Shown: piece by piece, positions 17,105 to 26,435 of the stretch
How positions within the stretch are numbered: the stretch's first letter is position 1
Layout of the letters: every line of letters starts with the position of its first letter
Assembly: GCF_020733705.1 (NCBI RefSeq)
Contig: NZ_JAJFZM010000001.1
Span: 1 to 64,000 of the forward strand
Length of the DNA stretch: 64,000 nucleotides
Source of the DNA: Nocardia australiensis
GTDB taxonomy: Bacteria > Actinomycetota > Actinomycetes > Mycobacteriales > Mycobacteriaceae
Direction: 5' to 3'
Notes under the pieces: model-generated
Database searches by the model: none
What the model was told of the DNA's origin: nothing
Seen by the model: only the letters and a program-made list of their open reading frames with translations
Position numbers and translations under genes: made by a program

Positions 17105-17381
17105 AGGTCAACCTCTCTTCGCGCCCATTCACCAGGCGTCGGTATGGATCAGCGATCGAACAGAGCATGACAACTTCTCAGACGAACGGAGACTACATTG
17201 CGTAAAATCGGGCAATTTATCCGCAAATGGAATGCGGGCGAGCGGTTTCGACTGCGCTGATCGTCACCGGCCGATCACCGGCGGGTCGGTCGGACAGCGC
17301 GAGCTAAGATCATGCTGGCTCCACGGGCACCATTGGGGCGCTGGAGTCACCGCCCGCCGCCAGAATATTTGGAGGACGCCG

Positions 17382-18149
17382 ATGCCGTTGCCGGTCATTT
17401 TCGAGACCCTCGACCTTCCCGCATCCGATGGCGCCGCCGACTCCTATTTCGCTCGCCCCGATGACGGCCGCGCCCATCCCGGCCTGCTGTTGTTCATGGA
17501 TGCGTACGGACTGCGTCCAGTGTTGCGCGACATCGTGGAAACCATTGCCGCACAGGGATTCACCGTGCTGGCACCGAATATTTTCTATCGGTCCGGCCGG
17601 GCGCCGCTGCTGCCGCTGCCCGCCCCGGACAATATGAATGGCCACGCCGAGTTCTTCGCCGCCATCGGTCCGGCGCGACACGCACTGACCGGCGAGAAAG
17701 CGCTACAGGACGCGAAGTCCTATCTCGACTGGTTGAGTGCGTCGGAGTTCGTGACATCGGGCGCACTGGCCGTGTCGGGTTACTGCATGGGCGGCCGGCT
17801 CGCCTTACGCACAGCAGGCACGTTCGGCGATCGAGTGACGGTCGCGGCGAGTTTCCATGGCGGACGTCTGGCCGAGGCCGAGGACCCGACCAGCCCACAT
17901 CACGCCGCCGAACACGTCAGCGCGGAACTGTTCATCGCGCACGCCGATCATGACGCGTCTATGCCGCCGGACAAGATCGGCTTGCTCGAGCGCGCTCTCG
18001 ATGACGCCGGAACGAAATACACCTCGGTGGTCTATCGAAACGCACGGCACGGATTCACGATGCGCGACACCCCGGCATACGACGAGGCCGCCTACCAACG
18101 GCACTTGCGTGACCTGTTCGCGCTGCTGGAGCGAGCGCGATGGACCTGA
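17382..18149 (+). CDS. Dienelactone hydrolase family protein
   Basis: A 255-residue alpha/beta hydrolase. The nucleophile elbow is GYCMGG with Cys135 in place of serine, as in dienelactone hydrolases; the acid is in HADHD (Asp189 or Asp191) and the base is His223 in RHGFTM. The family opens lactones in the degradation of chlorinated aromatics, but many genomic copies act on other esters. ATG 17382 follows GGAGG. Its last 10 bases overlap the next gene, so the two are cotranslated. Confidence 0.9.
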   Translation: MPLPVIFETLDLPASDGAADSYFARPDDGRAHPGLLLFMDAYGLRPVLRDIVETIAAQGFTVLAPNIFYRSGRAPLLPLPAPDNMNGHAEFFAAIGPARHALTGEKALQDAKSYLDWLSASEFVTSGALAVSGYCMGGRLALRTAGTFGDRVTVAASFHGGRLAEAEDPTSPHHAAEHVSAELFIAHADHDASMPPDKIGLLERALDDAGTKYTSVVYRNARHGFTMRDTPAYDEAAYQRHLRDLFALLERARWT

Positions 18150-19099
18150 CCTATCGCGACATCAAGGCCGCGGCCGGCCGGGTCGCCGGTCAGGTTCGGC
18201 CGATCACCCTCGCTCCCGCCGACCCTCCGGATTCCGGCGGCGAGCTGTGGTTCGCGCTCGAATTCCTGCAGCATACCGGCACATTCAAGGCCCGAGGCGC
18301 GCAGAATTTCATCCAGGCGCACCGCGAGGACGACACGCTGCCCGAGGCGGGGGTGACGATCGCCTCCGGCGGAAACGCGGGGCTGGCGTGCGCGTGGGCG
18401 GCGCGGCAGCAAGGTGTTCGGGCAACGGTGTTCCTGCCGACCACCGCGCCAACGGTAAAGGTCGACAGGTTACGTGGTTACGGCGCACAGGTGCGGCTGG
18501 TCGGCGACGAGTACGCCGATGCCCTCGCGGCTTGCGCGGACTATGCCGAAACCAGTGGAGCGTTACCGTCGCACGCCTACGACAATCCGCTCATCGCCGC
18601 CGGCGCCGGCACGCTGATGGAGGAGATTCACCGGCAACTGCCGCGCCTGGACACCATTGTCGTCGCGGTCGGTGGCGGTGGACTGTTCGCCGGAATCGCG
18701 ACGGCCGCAGATTATTACGGTGTCCGCACGGTGGCGGTCGAGCCGGAACGCTGCAGGTCGCTCAACGCCGCGATCGAGGCCGGGCGTGTTGTGGACACGC
18801 CAGTGGATTCCATCGCCGCCGATTCCCTCGGTGCCAGGCGCGTCACGCCGCTGGCCTTACACGCCGCGCAGCATTACAACGTGCGGTCAATGCTGGTCTC
18901 CGACAATGAGATCATCGCCGCCCGACGCGCGCTGTGGCACGATCGGCGGCTCGCCGTCGAGCACGCGGCGGCCACGGCGCTGGCAGTGTTGACCAATGAC
19001 GACCAGCGCCCGGACCTGACCTACCGGTTCGAACCGGGCGAAAAGGTATGCGTGGTCCTGTGCGGTGCGAATACCGACCCGTCCGATCTGACGAACTAG
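18140..19099 (+). CDS. PLP-dependent threonine/serine dehydratase-like enzyme
   Basis: A 319-residue fold-type II enzyme. GTFKARGA holds the lysine that binds pyridoxal phosphate, SGGNAGLACAWAA binds the carboxylate of the substrate, and VAVGGGGLFAGIA binds the cofactor phosphate. There is no C-terminal regulatory (ACT-like) domain, so it is of the short, catabolic or racemase-like type. It probably converts threonine or serine to a 2-oxo acid, although a few members have other amino-acid substrates. It overlaps the dienelactone hydrolase by 10 bases. Confidence 0.88.
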   Translation: MDLTYRDIKAAAGRVAGQVRPITLAPADPPDSGGELWFALEFLQHTGTFKARGAQNFIQAHREDDTLPEAGVTIASGGNAGLACAWAARQQGVRATVFLPTTAPTVKVDRLRGYGAQVRLVGDEYADALAACADYAETSGALPSHAYDNPLIAAGAGTLMEEIHRQLPRLDTIVVAVGGGGLFAGIATAADYYGVRTVAVEPERCRSLNAAIEAGRVVDTPVDSIAADSLGARRVTPLALHAAQHYNVRSMLVSDNEIIAARRALWHDRRLAVEHAAATALAVLTNDDQRPDLTYRFEPGEKVCVVLCGANTDPSDLTN

Positions 19100-19118
19100 A
19101 TCGGCACCGGGCCGCCTG

Positions 19119-19415
19119 CTATGTGCCGACCACCGCGTTCATGATGGTGCCCGCGCTGGTCGCCACCACACCGCCGATCATGGCTCCCGCCACCATCTTC
19201 GGCGATTGCAGACCGCCGCCGCTCCACTTCTCCCAGGCGAATCGGCCGCCCGCGTACATGATCGCGCCGACACCCGACAGCAGCACGAACCACGTCAGGT
19301 AGCGGACCATCTGCATGATCTTGTCCGAGATCGGCGGCGCCTCCGGTGTCGGATTGCCCATCTGCGCGAGGACAGTTCCGTACATGTCATGTGCCGCAGC
19401 GAGAATCATGCTCAC
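19119..19415 (-). CDS. Small membrane protein, paralogue of the one at 29166-29447
   Basis: A 98-residue protein with two hydrophobic segments: YLTWFVLLSGVGAIMYAGGRFAWE and MVAGAMIGGVVATSAGTIMNAVVG, joined by a short polar loop (KWSGGGLQSPK). The N-terminal stretch includes NPTPEAPPISDKIMQ. Residues from about 20 on are nearly identical to the protein encoded at 29166-29447. The two-helix, glycine-rich layout is reminiscent of VirB2/TrbC-type pilins, but I have no firm family. Start may be ATG 19415 or ATG two codons later. Confidence 0.8.
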   Translation of the reverse strand: MSMILAAAHDMYGTVLAQMGNPTPEAPPISDKIMQMVRYLTWFVLLSGVGAIMYAGGRFAWEKWSGGGLQSPKMVAGAMIGGVVATSAGTIMNAVVGT

Positions 19416-19582
19416 AGTCGAACCCCTCTTCGGATGCCAATAGCTTCACGCTTGGACGGACAGAGTCCGGCCACCGCCTAGCTAAATGATAGCGGGTCTG
19501 AGAAAGATTGCGCAGCAACCGGATTCATCCCGCATACACCGAGCCTCGAATAACTGGCGCAGCACCGCGTGTCACTCGCTCG

Positions 19583-20488
19583 TCAGTCGATGGTCACGAC
19601 GACCTTGCCTCGCCCCCGACCCGCTTCGCTTTCCTGCTGGGCGGCGGCGGCCTGCTCCAGGGGGAAGGTGCGGGCGGCACCGGGCAGACGGAATTCGCCA
19701 CTGACAATGCCCTCGGCGACCCTTTCGGCCAGTTCGACAGGACGCTGGGAGCCCGCGCTGGTGAAGCGGACGTTGAACTCGGCGGCGGCCGGATCGGCGA
19801 TGGTCACGATGCGGTCGGTGCCGCCGCGCAGCTCGATGGCCGCGGGCAGCACGCCATGGCCCGCCGCGTCGAATACCGCGTCGATACCGTTAGGGGCCAC
19901 GGCGCGCACTCGGTCAGCGACACCGGCACCGTAGGTGGTCGGGGTGGCGCCCAGGGAGCGCACGGCGTCCTGGTTGGCCTGCGACGCGGTGCCGATCACG
20001 GTGACACCGGCGGCGACGGCCAGTTGTACCGCCATCGATCCCACCGCACCCGCGGCACCGTTGACCAGCAGAGTTTCACCGGGCCGCAGCTCCAACTCCC
20101 GCAGCACCGTATCCGCGGTCGATACCGCGACCGGCAGAGCTACCGCATCCACCCAGGCCAGTCCGGCCGGTTTACGCGCCACCGCGGTGCATATCGCGAA
20201 CTCGGCGTAACCGCCTTGTGCCCAACCGAATACCTCGTCACCGGCCGCCACGTCCGAAACCCCGGACCCAACCGCGTCGACGACACCCGCGACCTCGACA
20301 CCGGGATACTGCGGGAACGACGGAGTACCGAAACTCAGTGCGCCGGAACGGATCTTCCAATCGGCCGGGTTGATACCCGCGGCGCGAACCGCGACACGAA
20401 CCTCACCCTCACCCGGCTCGGGCGCGGGGATGTCAACGATCTTCAGCACCTCGGGACCACCGAACTCGTTGAACGCAATAGCCTTCAT
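19583..20488 (-). CDS. NADP-dependent quinone-type oxidoreductase (zinc-less MDR family)
   Basis: A 301-residue medium-chain reductase. MKAIAFNEFGGPEVLKIVDIPAPEPGEGEVRVAVRAAGINPADWKIRSG is a textbook N-terminus, GAAGAVGSMAVQLAVAAGVTVIGTAS is the NADP fold, and GRGKVVVTID is the usual end. The structural zinc cysteines of alcohol dehydrogenases are missing, which puts it with the quinone oxidoreductase branch. It probably reduces a quinone or enone; the natural substrate is unknown. Nothing in the context defines it. Confidence 0.9.
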   Translation of the reverse strand: MKAIAFNEFGGPEVLKIVDIPAPEPGEGEVRVAVRAAGINPADWKIRSGALSFGTPSFPQYPGVEVAGVVDAVGSGVSDVAAGDEVFGWAQGGYAEFAICTAVARKPAGLAWVDAVALPVAVSTADTVLRELELRPGETLLVNGAAGAVGSMAVQLAVAAGVTVIGTASQANQDAVRSLGATPTTYGAGVADRVRAVAPNGIDAVFDAAGHGVLPAAIELRGGTDRIVTIADPAAAEFNVRFTSAGSQRPVELAERVAEGIVSGEFRLPGAARTFPLEQAAAAQQESEAGRGRGKVVVTID

Positions 20489-20538
20489 CTGGCCTCCCAG
20501 TCTCCGGTTGTCCTCACAGACACCCTAAGCCGACGCCA

Positions 20539-20569
20539 CAACCCGGTCCACCCCACCGGGACCGGGTTG
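20539..20569 (-). terminator. Hairpin terminator after the RibD-like reductase
   Basis: A perfect 11-bp inverted repeat (CAACCCGGTCC at 20539-20549, complement at 20559-20569) with a 9-nt loop, 32 bases past the stop of the gene at 20601-21218 and upstream of the oxidoreductase. Confidence 0.65.
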
Positions 20570-20600
20570 ACATCACGACGGGTCTACCGAAGCGCTGCGT

Positions 20601-21218
20601 TCACTGATCACCTTGCGGCAGATTGACTTTCGCGTTCTCGTAGGTACCACTCATCGCCGAATCGGCAAGTGCGTAAACCAGGTTCAGCACACCGGTTTCA
20701 AAGGTCCGCGCGGAGACCAGGCGCAGTGGAAGCGGAGTGTCGGCCGCCTCGAACAGCCGCATCCCCTGGCGGACGGCGATGGGATGGACGAGCAGATGCA
20801 GTTCGTCGAGCAGGCCCGCTTCCAGCAACTGCCGGACAATAGAGACCGATCCGCTCATCGCGATATCGGTAGCACCAGGCTCATTCTTCAGCGCCGTCAC
20901 CGACTCGATGAGATCGCCCTTCAACTGCTCGGAGTTGCGCCAGGTGAACGTCAGATCCTGGTTCGACACCACAATCTTGCGGGCATCGCCGAGCGTCTTG
21001 CCCATCTCGGCATCTTCCGCACCCGCCAATTCCCGATCCGGCCAGGCCCCCGCGAAGCTGTCGTAGGTCTTGCGTCCGAGCAGCAGGGTGTCGGCACTGC
21101 CGAGTTGCGCGCCGACAGCCGCGCCCATCTCGTCGTTGAAGTACGGAAAGTGCCAGCCCTGCGGGTCCTCGACCACCCCGTCGAGCGAGATGAACAGGCC
21201 AGCGGTGATCTTCCTCAT
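20601..21218 (-). CDS. Dihydrofolate reductase family protein (RibD C-terminal type)
   Basis: A 205-residue protein with MRKITAGLFISLDGVVEDPQGW at the start, LLLGRKTYDSF (the NADPH-binding GRKTY motif), and the C-terminal ELHLLVHPIAVRQGMRLF. These are the marks of the RibD-reductase/DHFR-like family, whose members reduce pyrimidine or deazaflavin intermediates with NADPH. Its true substrate is unknown. AGGAGACGT precedes the ATG at proper spacing. The next gene on this strand ends 39 bases upstream. Confidence 0.88.
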   Translation of the reverse strand: MRKITAGLFISLDGVVEDPQGWHFPYFNDEMGAAVGAQLGSADTLLLGRKTYDSFAGAWPDRELAGAEDAEMGKTLGDARKIVVSNQDLTFTWRNSEQLKGDLIESVTALKNEPGATDIAMSGSVSIVRQLLEAGLLDELHLLVHPIAVRQGMRLFEAADTPLPLRLVSARTFETGVLNLVYALADSAMSGTYENAKVNLPQGDQ

Positions 21219-21257
21219 GTACGTCTCCTGATGCTTGGTTGGTGCGCTCTGGCGTCA

Positions 21258-22109
21258 TCAGTTCAGACGGGACGTATGCCGGGAATTCATCGCGCCCGCT
21301 CGTTCACGCCACCGCGGGCGCCGTCGGTTTCTGCCCTTCGCGTAGGTGTAGACGATCAACACGACCAGGACGGCGAAAAGCACGGCCGAGGAACCGATGG
21401 TGCCGAGCCCGAGCCCGCCGGCTTCGCGCGGCTTACTGAAGAAGTCGCCGACGGTGGCACCGAGCGGACGGGTGAGAACGAATGCCATCCAGAACAGCAG
21501 TGTCCCCGAGATATCGGTGAAGTAGTGGGCTGCCAGAATCAGCGCCATCACCGCCCCGATGAGCAACGCGCCACCCGCGAACCCGAGCCCGGAGGTGTCG
21601 GCGAGGAAATCGCCAAGGGAAGTGCCGAGAGTGTTCGACAGCAGGATGGCCGCCCAGTACAGCAGCTCGCCACGGAAGGTCGCGATCCGCTCGACATCGA
21701 AAGTCAGACCGCTACGCCGCCACAGGTAGAACACCACCGCTAGGCAGGCGATCAGCACCAGCGCACCCCTGGTGTATCCGAGGCCGGCCGTCCGGTTCAT
21801 GAAGTCGGACATGGTGGTGCCCGCGGTGCTCGTCGCCAGAATCACGGTCCAATACAGCGCCGGATGAAACCTACCGACCTTCAACTGGGTCACCAGGCAC
21901 ACCGCGAACAGCCCGATGAACAGCAGCGAGCTCGCGGCGTAACCGATCTGCAGGGTTTGTGCGAGCAGGTCGCCACCCGTCTCACCGAGGGTGGTCGCGG
22001 CAATCTTCATCATCCAGAACAGCAGGGTGACCTGCGGTAGCTTCTGGACGATCCGGGTCGGCGCACTCGCGTCGATGTCCTCGGGATCCTCCCCGAGAGT
22101 CTGCTCCAT
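21258..22109 (-). CDS. COG4705-type polytopic membrane protein
   Basis: A 283-residue protein with about nine membrane segments arranged as repeats. The motif TLGETGGDLLAQT, FMNRTAGLGYTRGA, TLGTSLGDFLADTSGLGFAGGALL and LGATVGDFFSKP appear one after the other, each with a conserved acidic residue in a helix (E or D). COG4705 proteins are uncharacterised transport-like membrane proteins. The repeated T-LG-S-GDF motif suggests an internal symmetric pore or cation path. It is divergent from the adjacent sensor kinase gene, which may control it. Confidence 0.85.
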   Translation of the reverse strand: MEQTLGEDPEDIDASAPTRIVQKLPQVTLLFWMMKIAATTLGETGGDLLAQTLQIGYAASSLLFIGLFAVCLVTQLKVGRFHPALYWTVILATSTAGTTMSDFMNRTAGLGYTRGALVLIACLAVVFYLWRRSGLTFDVERIATFRGELLYWAAILLSNTLGTSLGDFLADTSGLGFAGGALLIGAVMALILAAHYFTDISGTLLFWMAFVLTRPLGATVGDFFSKPREAGGLGLGTIGSSAVLFAVLVVLIVYTYAKGRNRRRPRWRERAGAMNSRHTSRLN

Positions 22110-22202
22110 GCTTGTCACGCCGGCCAGCCTGGCCGAAGCGGCCTGAAGATTCGCTGAAGGTCCGCGTAACCAGGTCACGGTCGCGTCGAGCAGACTGTGC
22201 CT

Positions 22203-23603
22203 ATGATCCGGCCTCGCCTCAACCCCGCACAATGGACGGTGCGCGGGCGTTCGGCCGTGGCCGCCGCGCTGGTGGTGAGCATCGGGCTGGCGCTGGCGAG
22301 CGGTCTGGTCCTGCTTGTGCTCTACCGCACCCTCGAACAGTCGGCGCGCGACGACGCCGACGGTCGCTCCGATCAGATAGCCCGTGAACTGCCGTCCGAA
22401 GCACCCGGCAATCTCGACCCGTCCCTCACCGCGACGGACGGGCAGATCGGGATCGTTCAGGTTGTGAACGGCGACGGAAATGTCGTCGCCTCTTCCGCGG
22501 GCGCACCGAGCACCCCGCTGGATCGACGGACTCTCGCGCCGTCGGAATCGGTCTTTCTCGGGCGGATTCAGCCCGATGACGACAACGATTACTGGGTGTC
22601 GGCGCGCGGGGCGAACTCGGCGGCCGGGCCGATGACGGTATTCGTCGGCGGCGACCGTGAGCCGGTCGAACAAGTGATCACGACAGTGGCGGTATTGCTC
22701 GCCGTGGGTTGGCCCTTCGTCATCGCGCTGGTCGCGCTGGCAACCTATCGGCTGGTCGGGGCGTCGTTGCGACCGGTCGAGCGGATCCGAGCACAGGTGG
22801 CGTCCATGTCGACCGGGCAGCTCGCGGATCGAGTTCCGGTCCCGCCCACCGGCGACGAGATCGCGCATCTGGCGGAGACAATGAACGATATGCTCGCCCG
22901 CCTGGAGAGCGGCCATCTCGCGCAACGACGTTTCGTCGGCGACGCCTCGCACGAGCTGCGCAGTCCGTTGACCACGATCATCGCGGCACTCGAATTGGGC
23001 GACACCCGACCGGACCTCATCGATACCGCCCTGATCGACGGCACGTTGCTGCCCGAAGCGCGGCGGATGCGGGAACTGCTCGAAGACCTGTTGCTGTTGG
23101 CACGGGCCGACGAAAAGGGCCTGGCCGGTCGCACGATCGATGTCGACATCGACGACCTGCTCGATGCGGAAAGGCTCCGGCTGCAAGGAATCCCCGATCG
23201 CACCGTGCGGACCTCCATCGCCCCGGTCCGGGTGATCGGCGACCCACAGCAACTGGCGCGGATGCTTCGCAACCTGGTCGACAACGCGGTACGCCACGCG
23301 TGCGCGGAGGTCATGCTGGCATGCCGCACCGAGGGGGCAACGGCCATCATCGAGGTGTCCGACGACGGAGTCGGAATCCCGGCATCCGAGCGTGCCCGCG
23401 TATTCGAACGATTCGTCCGTCTCGACACCCCGCGTGCGCGCGAGCGCGGCGGCACGGGACTCGGTCTCGCCATCGTGACCGAGATAGTGACGGCCCATCG
23501 CGGCACCGTATTCGTCACCGAAACCGATACCGGCGGTGCACTATTCGTCGTGACCCTGCCCGCGGAAAGCCCGGGTCAGTTCGACGTGGACTCGAGGCGA
23601 TAG
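22203..23603 (+). CDS. Two-component sensor histidine kinase
   Basis: A 466-residue kinase. Helix 1 is at about 18-42, an extracytoplasmic sensing region of about 115 residues follows, and helix 2 is at about 160-182 with a HAMP linker. The phosphoacceptor His250 is in DASHELRSPL. The ATP domain has the N box (MLRNLVDNAVRHA), G1 box (VSDDGVGIP) and G2 box (GGTGLGLAI). It starts at ATG 22203 (GTG 22197 is two codons upstream). The response regulator gene is convergent: the last 28 bases of both genes overlap tail to tail. Confidence 0.94.
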   Translation: MIRPRLNPAQWTVRGRSAVAAALVVSIGLALASGLVLLVLYRTLEQSARDDADGRSDQIARELPSEAPGNLDPSLTATDGQIGIVQVVNGDGNVVASSAGAPSTPLDRRTLAPSESVFLGRIQPDDDNDYWVSARGANSAAGPMTVFVGGDREPVEQVITTVAVLLAVGWPFVIALVALATYRLVGASLRPVERIRAQVASMSTGQLADRVPVPPTGDEIAHLAETMNDMLARLESGHLAQRRFVGDASHELRSPLTTIIAALELGDTRPDLIDTALIDGTLLPEARRMRELLEDLLLLARADEKGLAGRTIDVDIDDLLDAERLRLQGIPDRTVRTSIAPVRVIGDPQQLARMLRNLVDNAVRHACAEVMLACRTEGATAIIEVSDDGVGIPASERARVFERFVRLDTPRARERGGTGLGLAIVTEIVTAHRGTVFVTETDTGGALFVVTLPAESPGQFDVDSRR

Positions 23604-24241
23604 CCGACCCCACGCACAGTCTCGATGGCCCCCGAGCCGACCTTACGGCGCAGGTAGCCGATGTAGACCTCGACGATGTTCTCGTCGCCCGCGTAGTTGG
23701 CATCCCATACCGCGCGCAGGATCTCGTGCTTGGTGACCGTCATCCCGGCATGGCGCATCAGGAATTCGAGCACGCTGTATTCCCGTGGTGTCAGGGTCAA
23801 TTCGGTGCCGTCACGGGTCGCGTGATGGCGAGTCGGGTCGAGTTCCAGTTCGCCCGCGGTCAGTTTCACCGGTCGCTCGGGAGCACCACGCCTGATCAGG
23901 GCTCGCAATCTGGCGACCAGTACGAGGAAGGAGAACGGCTTGATCAGATAGTCGTCGGCGCCGAGATCGAAAGCGTCCGCAAGATCATATTCACCACCCT
24001 TCGCCGACAGCATCAGCACCGGGGTCCAAATACTGTGCGCGCGGAGATCGCGGACGATGTCGTAGCCGTGTTTGCCCGGCAGCATGATGTCCAGGACGAT
24101 CGCATCGAAGCCGCCGCTGACGGCGGAGTGAAAACCATCGACACCGTCGTGTTCCACCTCGACGACGAACCCCTCCGCGACCAAACCACGCCGCACCGTC
24201 TCGGCCAGCCGAGGCTCGTCCTCGATGAGCAGAATTCGCAC
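23576..24241 (-). CDS. Two-component response regulator, OmpR family
   Basis: A 221-residue regulator. The receiver domain has the acidic pocket E7-D8, phosphoacceptor Asp51 in IVLDIMLPG, and Lys101 in YLIKPF. The C-terminal winged helix spans about 125-218 (LTLTPREYSVLEFLMRHAGMTVTKHEILRAVWD ... VYIGYLRRKV). It pairs with the convergent kinase at 22203-23603, an unusual arrangement because TCS genes generally lie head to tail on one strand. Targets may include COG4705 and the divergent PAP2 gene. Confidence 0.94.
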   Translation of the reverse strand: MRILLIEDEPRLAETVRRGLVAEGFVVEVEHDGVDGFHSAVSGGFDAIVLDIMLPGKHGYDIVRDLRAHSIWTPVLMLSAKGGEYDLADAFDLGADDYLIKPFSFLVLVARLRALIRRGAPERPVKLTAGELELDPTRHHATRDGTELTLTPREYSVLEFLMRHAGMTVTKHEILRAVWDANYAGDENIVEVYIGYLRRKVGSGAIETVRGVGYRLESTSN

Positions 24242-24315
24242 GCAATCTCCTCGGCAGCGGTGCCGCGTTCACCTTCTCAGCTTTTGTACAGCACCCACCG
24301 GCAATACTCGGCGGC

Positions 24316-25131
24316 ATGCATCCCATCGCCATTTTGCACGGTGCCATCGCCGAGGCTGTCACCGAACCCGCGTCCAAGGGCGCCGCGCTCAGCGAGCTAT
24401 CCGCCGCGGGCGCGGTATTCGCGACCGGGATGGTGCAGAGGGGTCGCAGGCATATCTCGGCGGCGCTGGCAGTTTGCGGGTTGATCTTCGCGTTCGCGGC
24501 GCTCACCATCCAGGTACACGACAATGGCTGGTTGACCGGCGCCGATCAGCCCAGTCACGACTGGTTCGTCGCGCATCGGACCCATTGGATGGATATCGCG
24601 GCGCTCGTGATCACCGATCTCGGCAGCCCGACCGGAACGGTGATCATCGCGCTGGTGCTCGGCGCGCTGCTGTCGTGGCGAGCCCGGTCCGCGCTGCCGG
24701 TCATCGTGATGGTCTCGACCGTCGGTGTCGCGGCGGCGGCGAGCACCACGATGAAGTTGGTGGTCGGTCGGAGCCGTCCGCCGGTCACTACCCAGCAGAT
24801 TCTCGAAACCGACTATTCGTTTCCCTCGGGCCATGTCACCGCTACCTCGGCAATGCTCGGCATCGCCGTCGCGGTGTTGATGATCGGGCGCAGTACTCGG
24901 GTCAGGGCCGTGCTCGTCACCATGGCCGTATTGCTCGTCGCCCTCATCGCGGCAACCAGGCTCTATCTGGGCGTGCACTGGTTGACCGATGTCATCGCCG
25001 GAGCCATCCTCGGCACGATCTTCGCAACCATCGGCGCGAGCGTGCTGTACGCGCTGGGTACGCCGGTGGCATGGATCGCCGAGGCTGGGCGCCCCGACAC
25101 CGGCGACCGGGAATCGTCACGCCGGTGGTGA
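24316..25131 (+). CDS. PAP2-superfamily phosphatase, membrane-bound
   Basis: A 271-residue protein with five or six membrane segments. The three catalytic motifs of type 2 phosphatidate phosphatases are complete: K-x6-RP (KLVVGRSRPP), PSGH with catalytic His (FPSGHVTATSA), and SR-like RLYLGVHWLTDV with the second His. The active site faces outside; lipid phosphates such as phosphatidate or polyprenyl pyrophosphate are the likely substrates. It is divergent from the response regulator gene, 74 bases apart, and could be one of its targets. Confidence 0.9.
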   Translation: MHPIAILHGAIAEAVTEPASKGAALSELSAAGAVFATGMVQRGRRHISAALAVCGLIFAFAALTIQVHDNGWLTGADQPSHDWFVAHRTHWMDIAALVITDLGSPTGTVIIALVLGALLSWRARSALPVIVMVSTVGVAAAASTTMKLVVGRSRPPVTTQQILETDYSFPSGHVTATSAMLGIAVAVLMIGRSTRVRAVLVTMAVLLVALIAATRLYLGVHWLTDVIAGAILGTIFATIGASVLYALGTPVAWIAEAGRPDTGDRESSRRW

Positions 25132-25230
25132 CGTGACCGTTACCTCACATCTCGTCCGTGCCGTTTCGGGCTCGGCCGGGTCTGTACCTGTAGTGCGCCA
25201 ACAGGGCGTGATCAGGTAGGAGGTTCGAAA

Positions 25231-25509
25231 TTGGTTGCGATCAGCGGAGGGAACCAGGGCGCTCGCCGCGGTAACAGTTTGATAACCCCGACGACTGGGT
25301 ACCACCCGAATATGACAGTGACGAGAAACCGAACTCACCGCATTGCCGGTGTGGAACGGGGAACCGCACTGCTGGCTTTGGCAACCTGCCTCACCGTTAC
25401 CGCCGGCATCGCTGCCATTACCCAATCACTAACCCCCGCAATCATTTCCACAGCGGTGATCATCGTCGGCCTGGCGCTGACATTGAAGATCCTGCCCACC
25501 AGTCGTTAG
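25231..25509 (+). CDS. Small hydrophobic protein of unknown function
   Basis: A 92-residue protein read from TTG 25231, chosen because TAGGAGG lies eight bases before it; an ATG at 25312 would give a 65-residue version but has no ribosome site. A polar, arginine-containing N-terminal half precedes two hydrophobic segments (GTALLALATCLTVTAGIAAI and TPAIISTAVIIVGLALTLKIL). I do not recognise the family. The last four bases overlap the end of the convergent EamA-type gene. Confidence 0.55.
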   Translation: MVAISGGNQGARRGNSLITPTTGYHPNMTVTRNRTHRIAGVERGTALLALATCLTVTAGIAAITQSLTPAIISTAVIIVGLALTLKILPTSR

Positions 25510-26414
25510 CTTTTCCGGGCCATTCTGGTTGCACCGATGGACGCGGCCACCACGCACGAAACTCCCGCCCATTGAACGGGATTCATGATCTGACCGAGCA
25601 CGATGAGACCGGCCAACGCCGCCGCGGCGGGCTCCAGGCTCATCAGGACGCCGAATACCCGAGGTGGAATGCGCCGCAGTGCTTCGAGTTCCACCGAATA
25701 CGGCAGCACCGACGAGAGCATCGCGACACCGAATCCTATTGCGAGAACAGAAGGTTCGAGTAGCGCTGACCCCGCGTCGGCAATGCCGACCGGCGCCATC
25801 AGCAATCCGCCGAAGGCCATCGCCAGCGCCAAACCGCCACCGCCACTGGTTCGTTCCCCCAAAGCCGCCCCCAGCAGAATGTAAGCGGCCCAGCATGCCG
25901 CGGCGCCCAATGCGAATGCCACCCCCGACCACACCACCTGCCCACCGACCTGGGTGAGCAGCACAACGCCCGCGCCCGCCAGCAACGCCCACAGCGGATC
26001 GACCCAGCGCAGCGAGCCGGCCAAGGCGACCGCGAGCGGCCCGAGGAATTCGATCGTGACCGCCATCCCGAGCGGAATCCGGTCGATCGCTTCATAGAAC
26101 AACAGGTTCATCAGCGCGAGAACCCCGCCGTAGCCGAGCACGACCGGCAGCGCGCGCCGCTCGATACGCAGCGAGGACCGCCAGAAGATCAATAACACGA
26201 TCCCGGCGAAGAACAACCGCAGACCGACCGCCCCCGCGGCCCCGGTCGTAGCAAACAGCTGTTTGGCCAGCGCCGCCCCGACCTGCACGCTGACGATGCC
26301 CGCCAACACCAGTGCGGTAGGCGGCACACCGCCCAGCCCGCGATGCACGAGCCCGTCCACGGTCGACAGCCGCCACACTGATTTCGGTGACCGCTCGAGA
26401 TCGATCGCTACCAC
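25506..26414 (-). CDS. EamA/RhaT-type transporter (DMT superfamily)
   Basis: A 302-residue protein with ten membrane segments in two EamA repeats. The first repeat ends around AVTIEFLGPLAVAL, the second around RIPPRVFGVLMSLEPAAAALAGLIVLGQ, which is the conserved DMT end signature. The family exports amino acids, purines and similar metabolites; closest type is RhtA-like threonine/homoserine exporters. The frame starts GTG or ATG at 26414 with a long polar leader (SPKSVWRLSTVDGLVHRG) before helix 1. Confidence 0.9.
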   Translation of the reverse strand: MVAIDLERSPKSVWRLSTVDGLVHRGLGGVPPTALVLAGIVSVQVGAALAKQLFATTGAAGAVGLRLFFAGIVLLIFWRSSLRIERRALPVVLGYGGVLALMNLLFYEAIDRIPLGMAVTIEFLGPLAVALAGSLRWVDPLWALLAGAGVVLLTQVGGQVVWSGVAFALGAAACWAAYILLGAALGERTSGGGGLALAMAFGGLLMAPVGIADAGSALLEPSVLAIGFGVAMLSSVLPYSVELEALRRIPPRVFGVLMSLEPAAAALAGLIVLGQIMNPVQWAGVSCVVAASIGATRMARKS

Positions 26415-26435
26415 GACGTGGCCCCCTCGAGACTG

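Noticed and set aside
16251..17381. Long plus-strand open frame joined in frame to the dienelactone hydrolase
   Set aside because: The region before ATG 17382 is antisense to the AraC and lipoprotein genes, has an unlikely composition and no ribosome site, whereas GGAGG lies directly before 17382.
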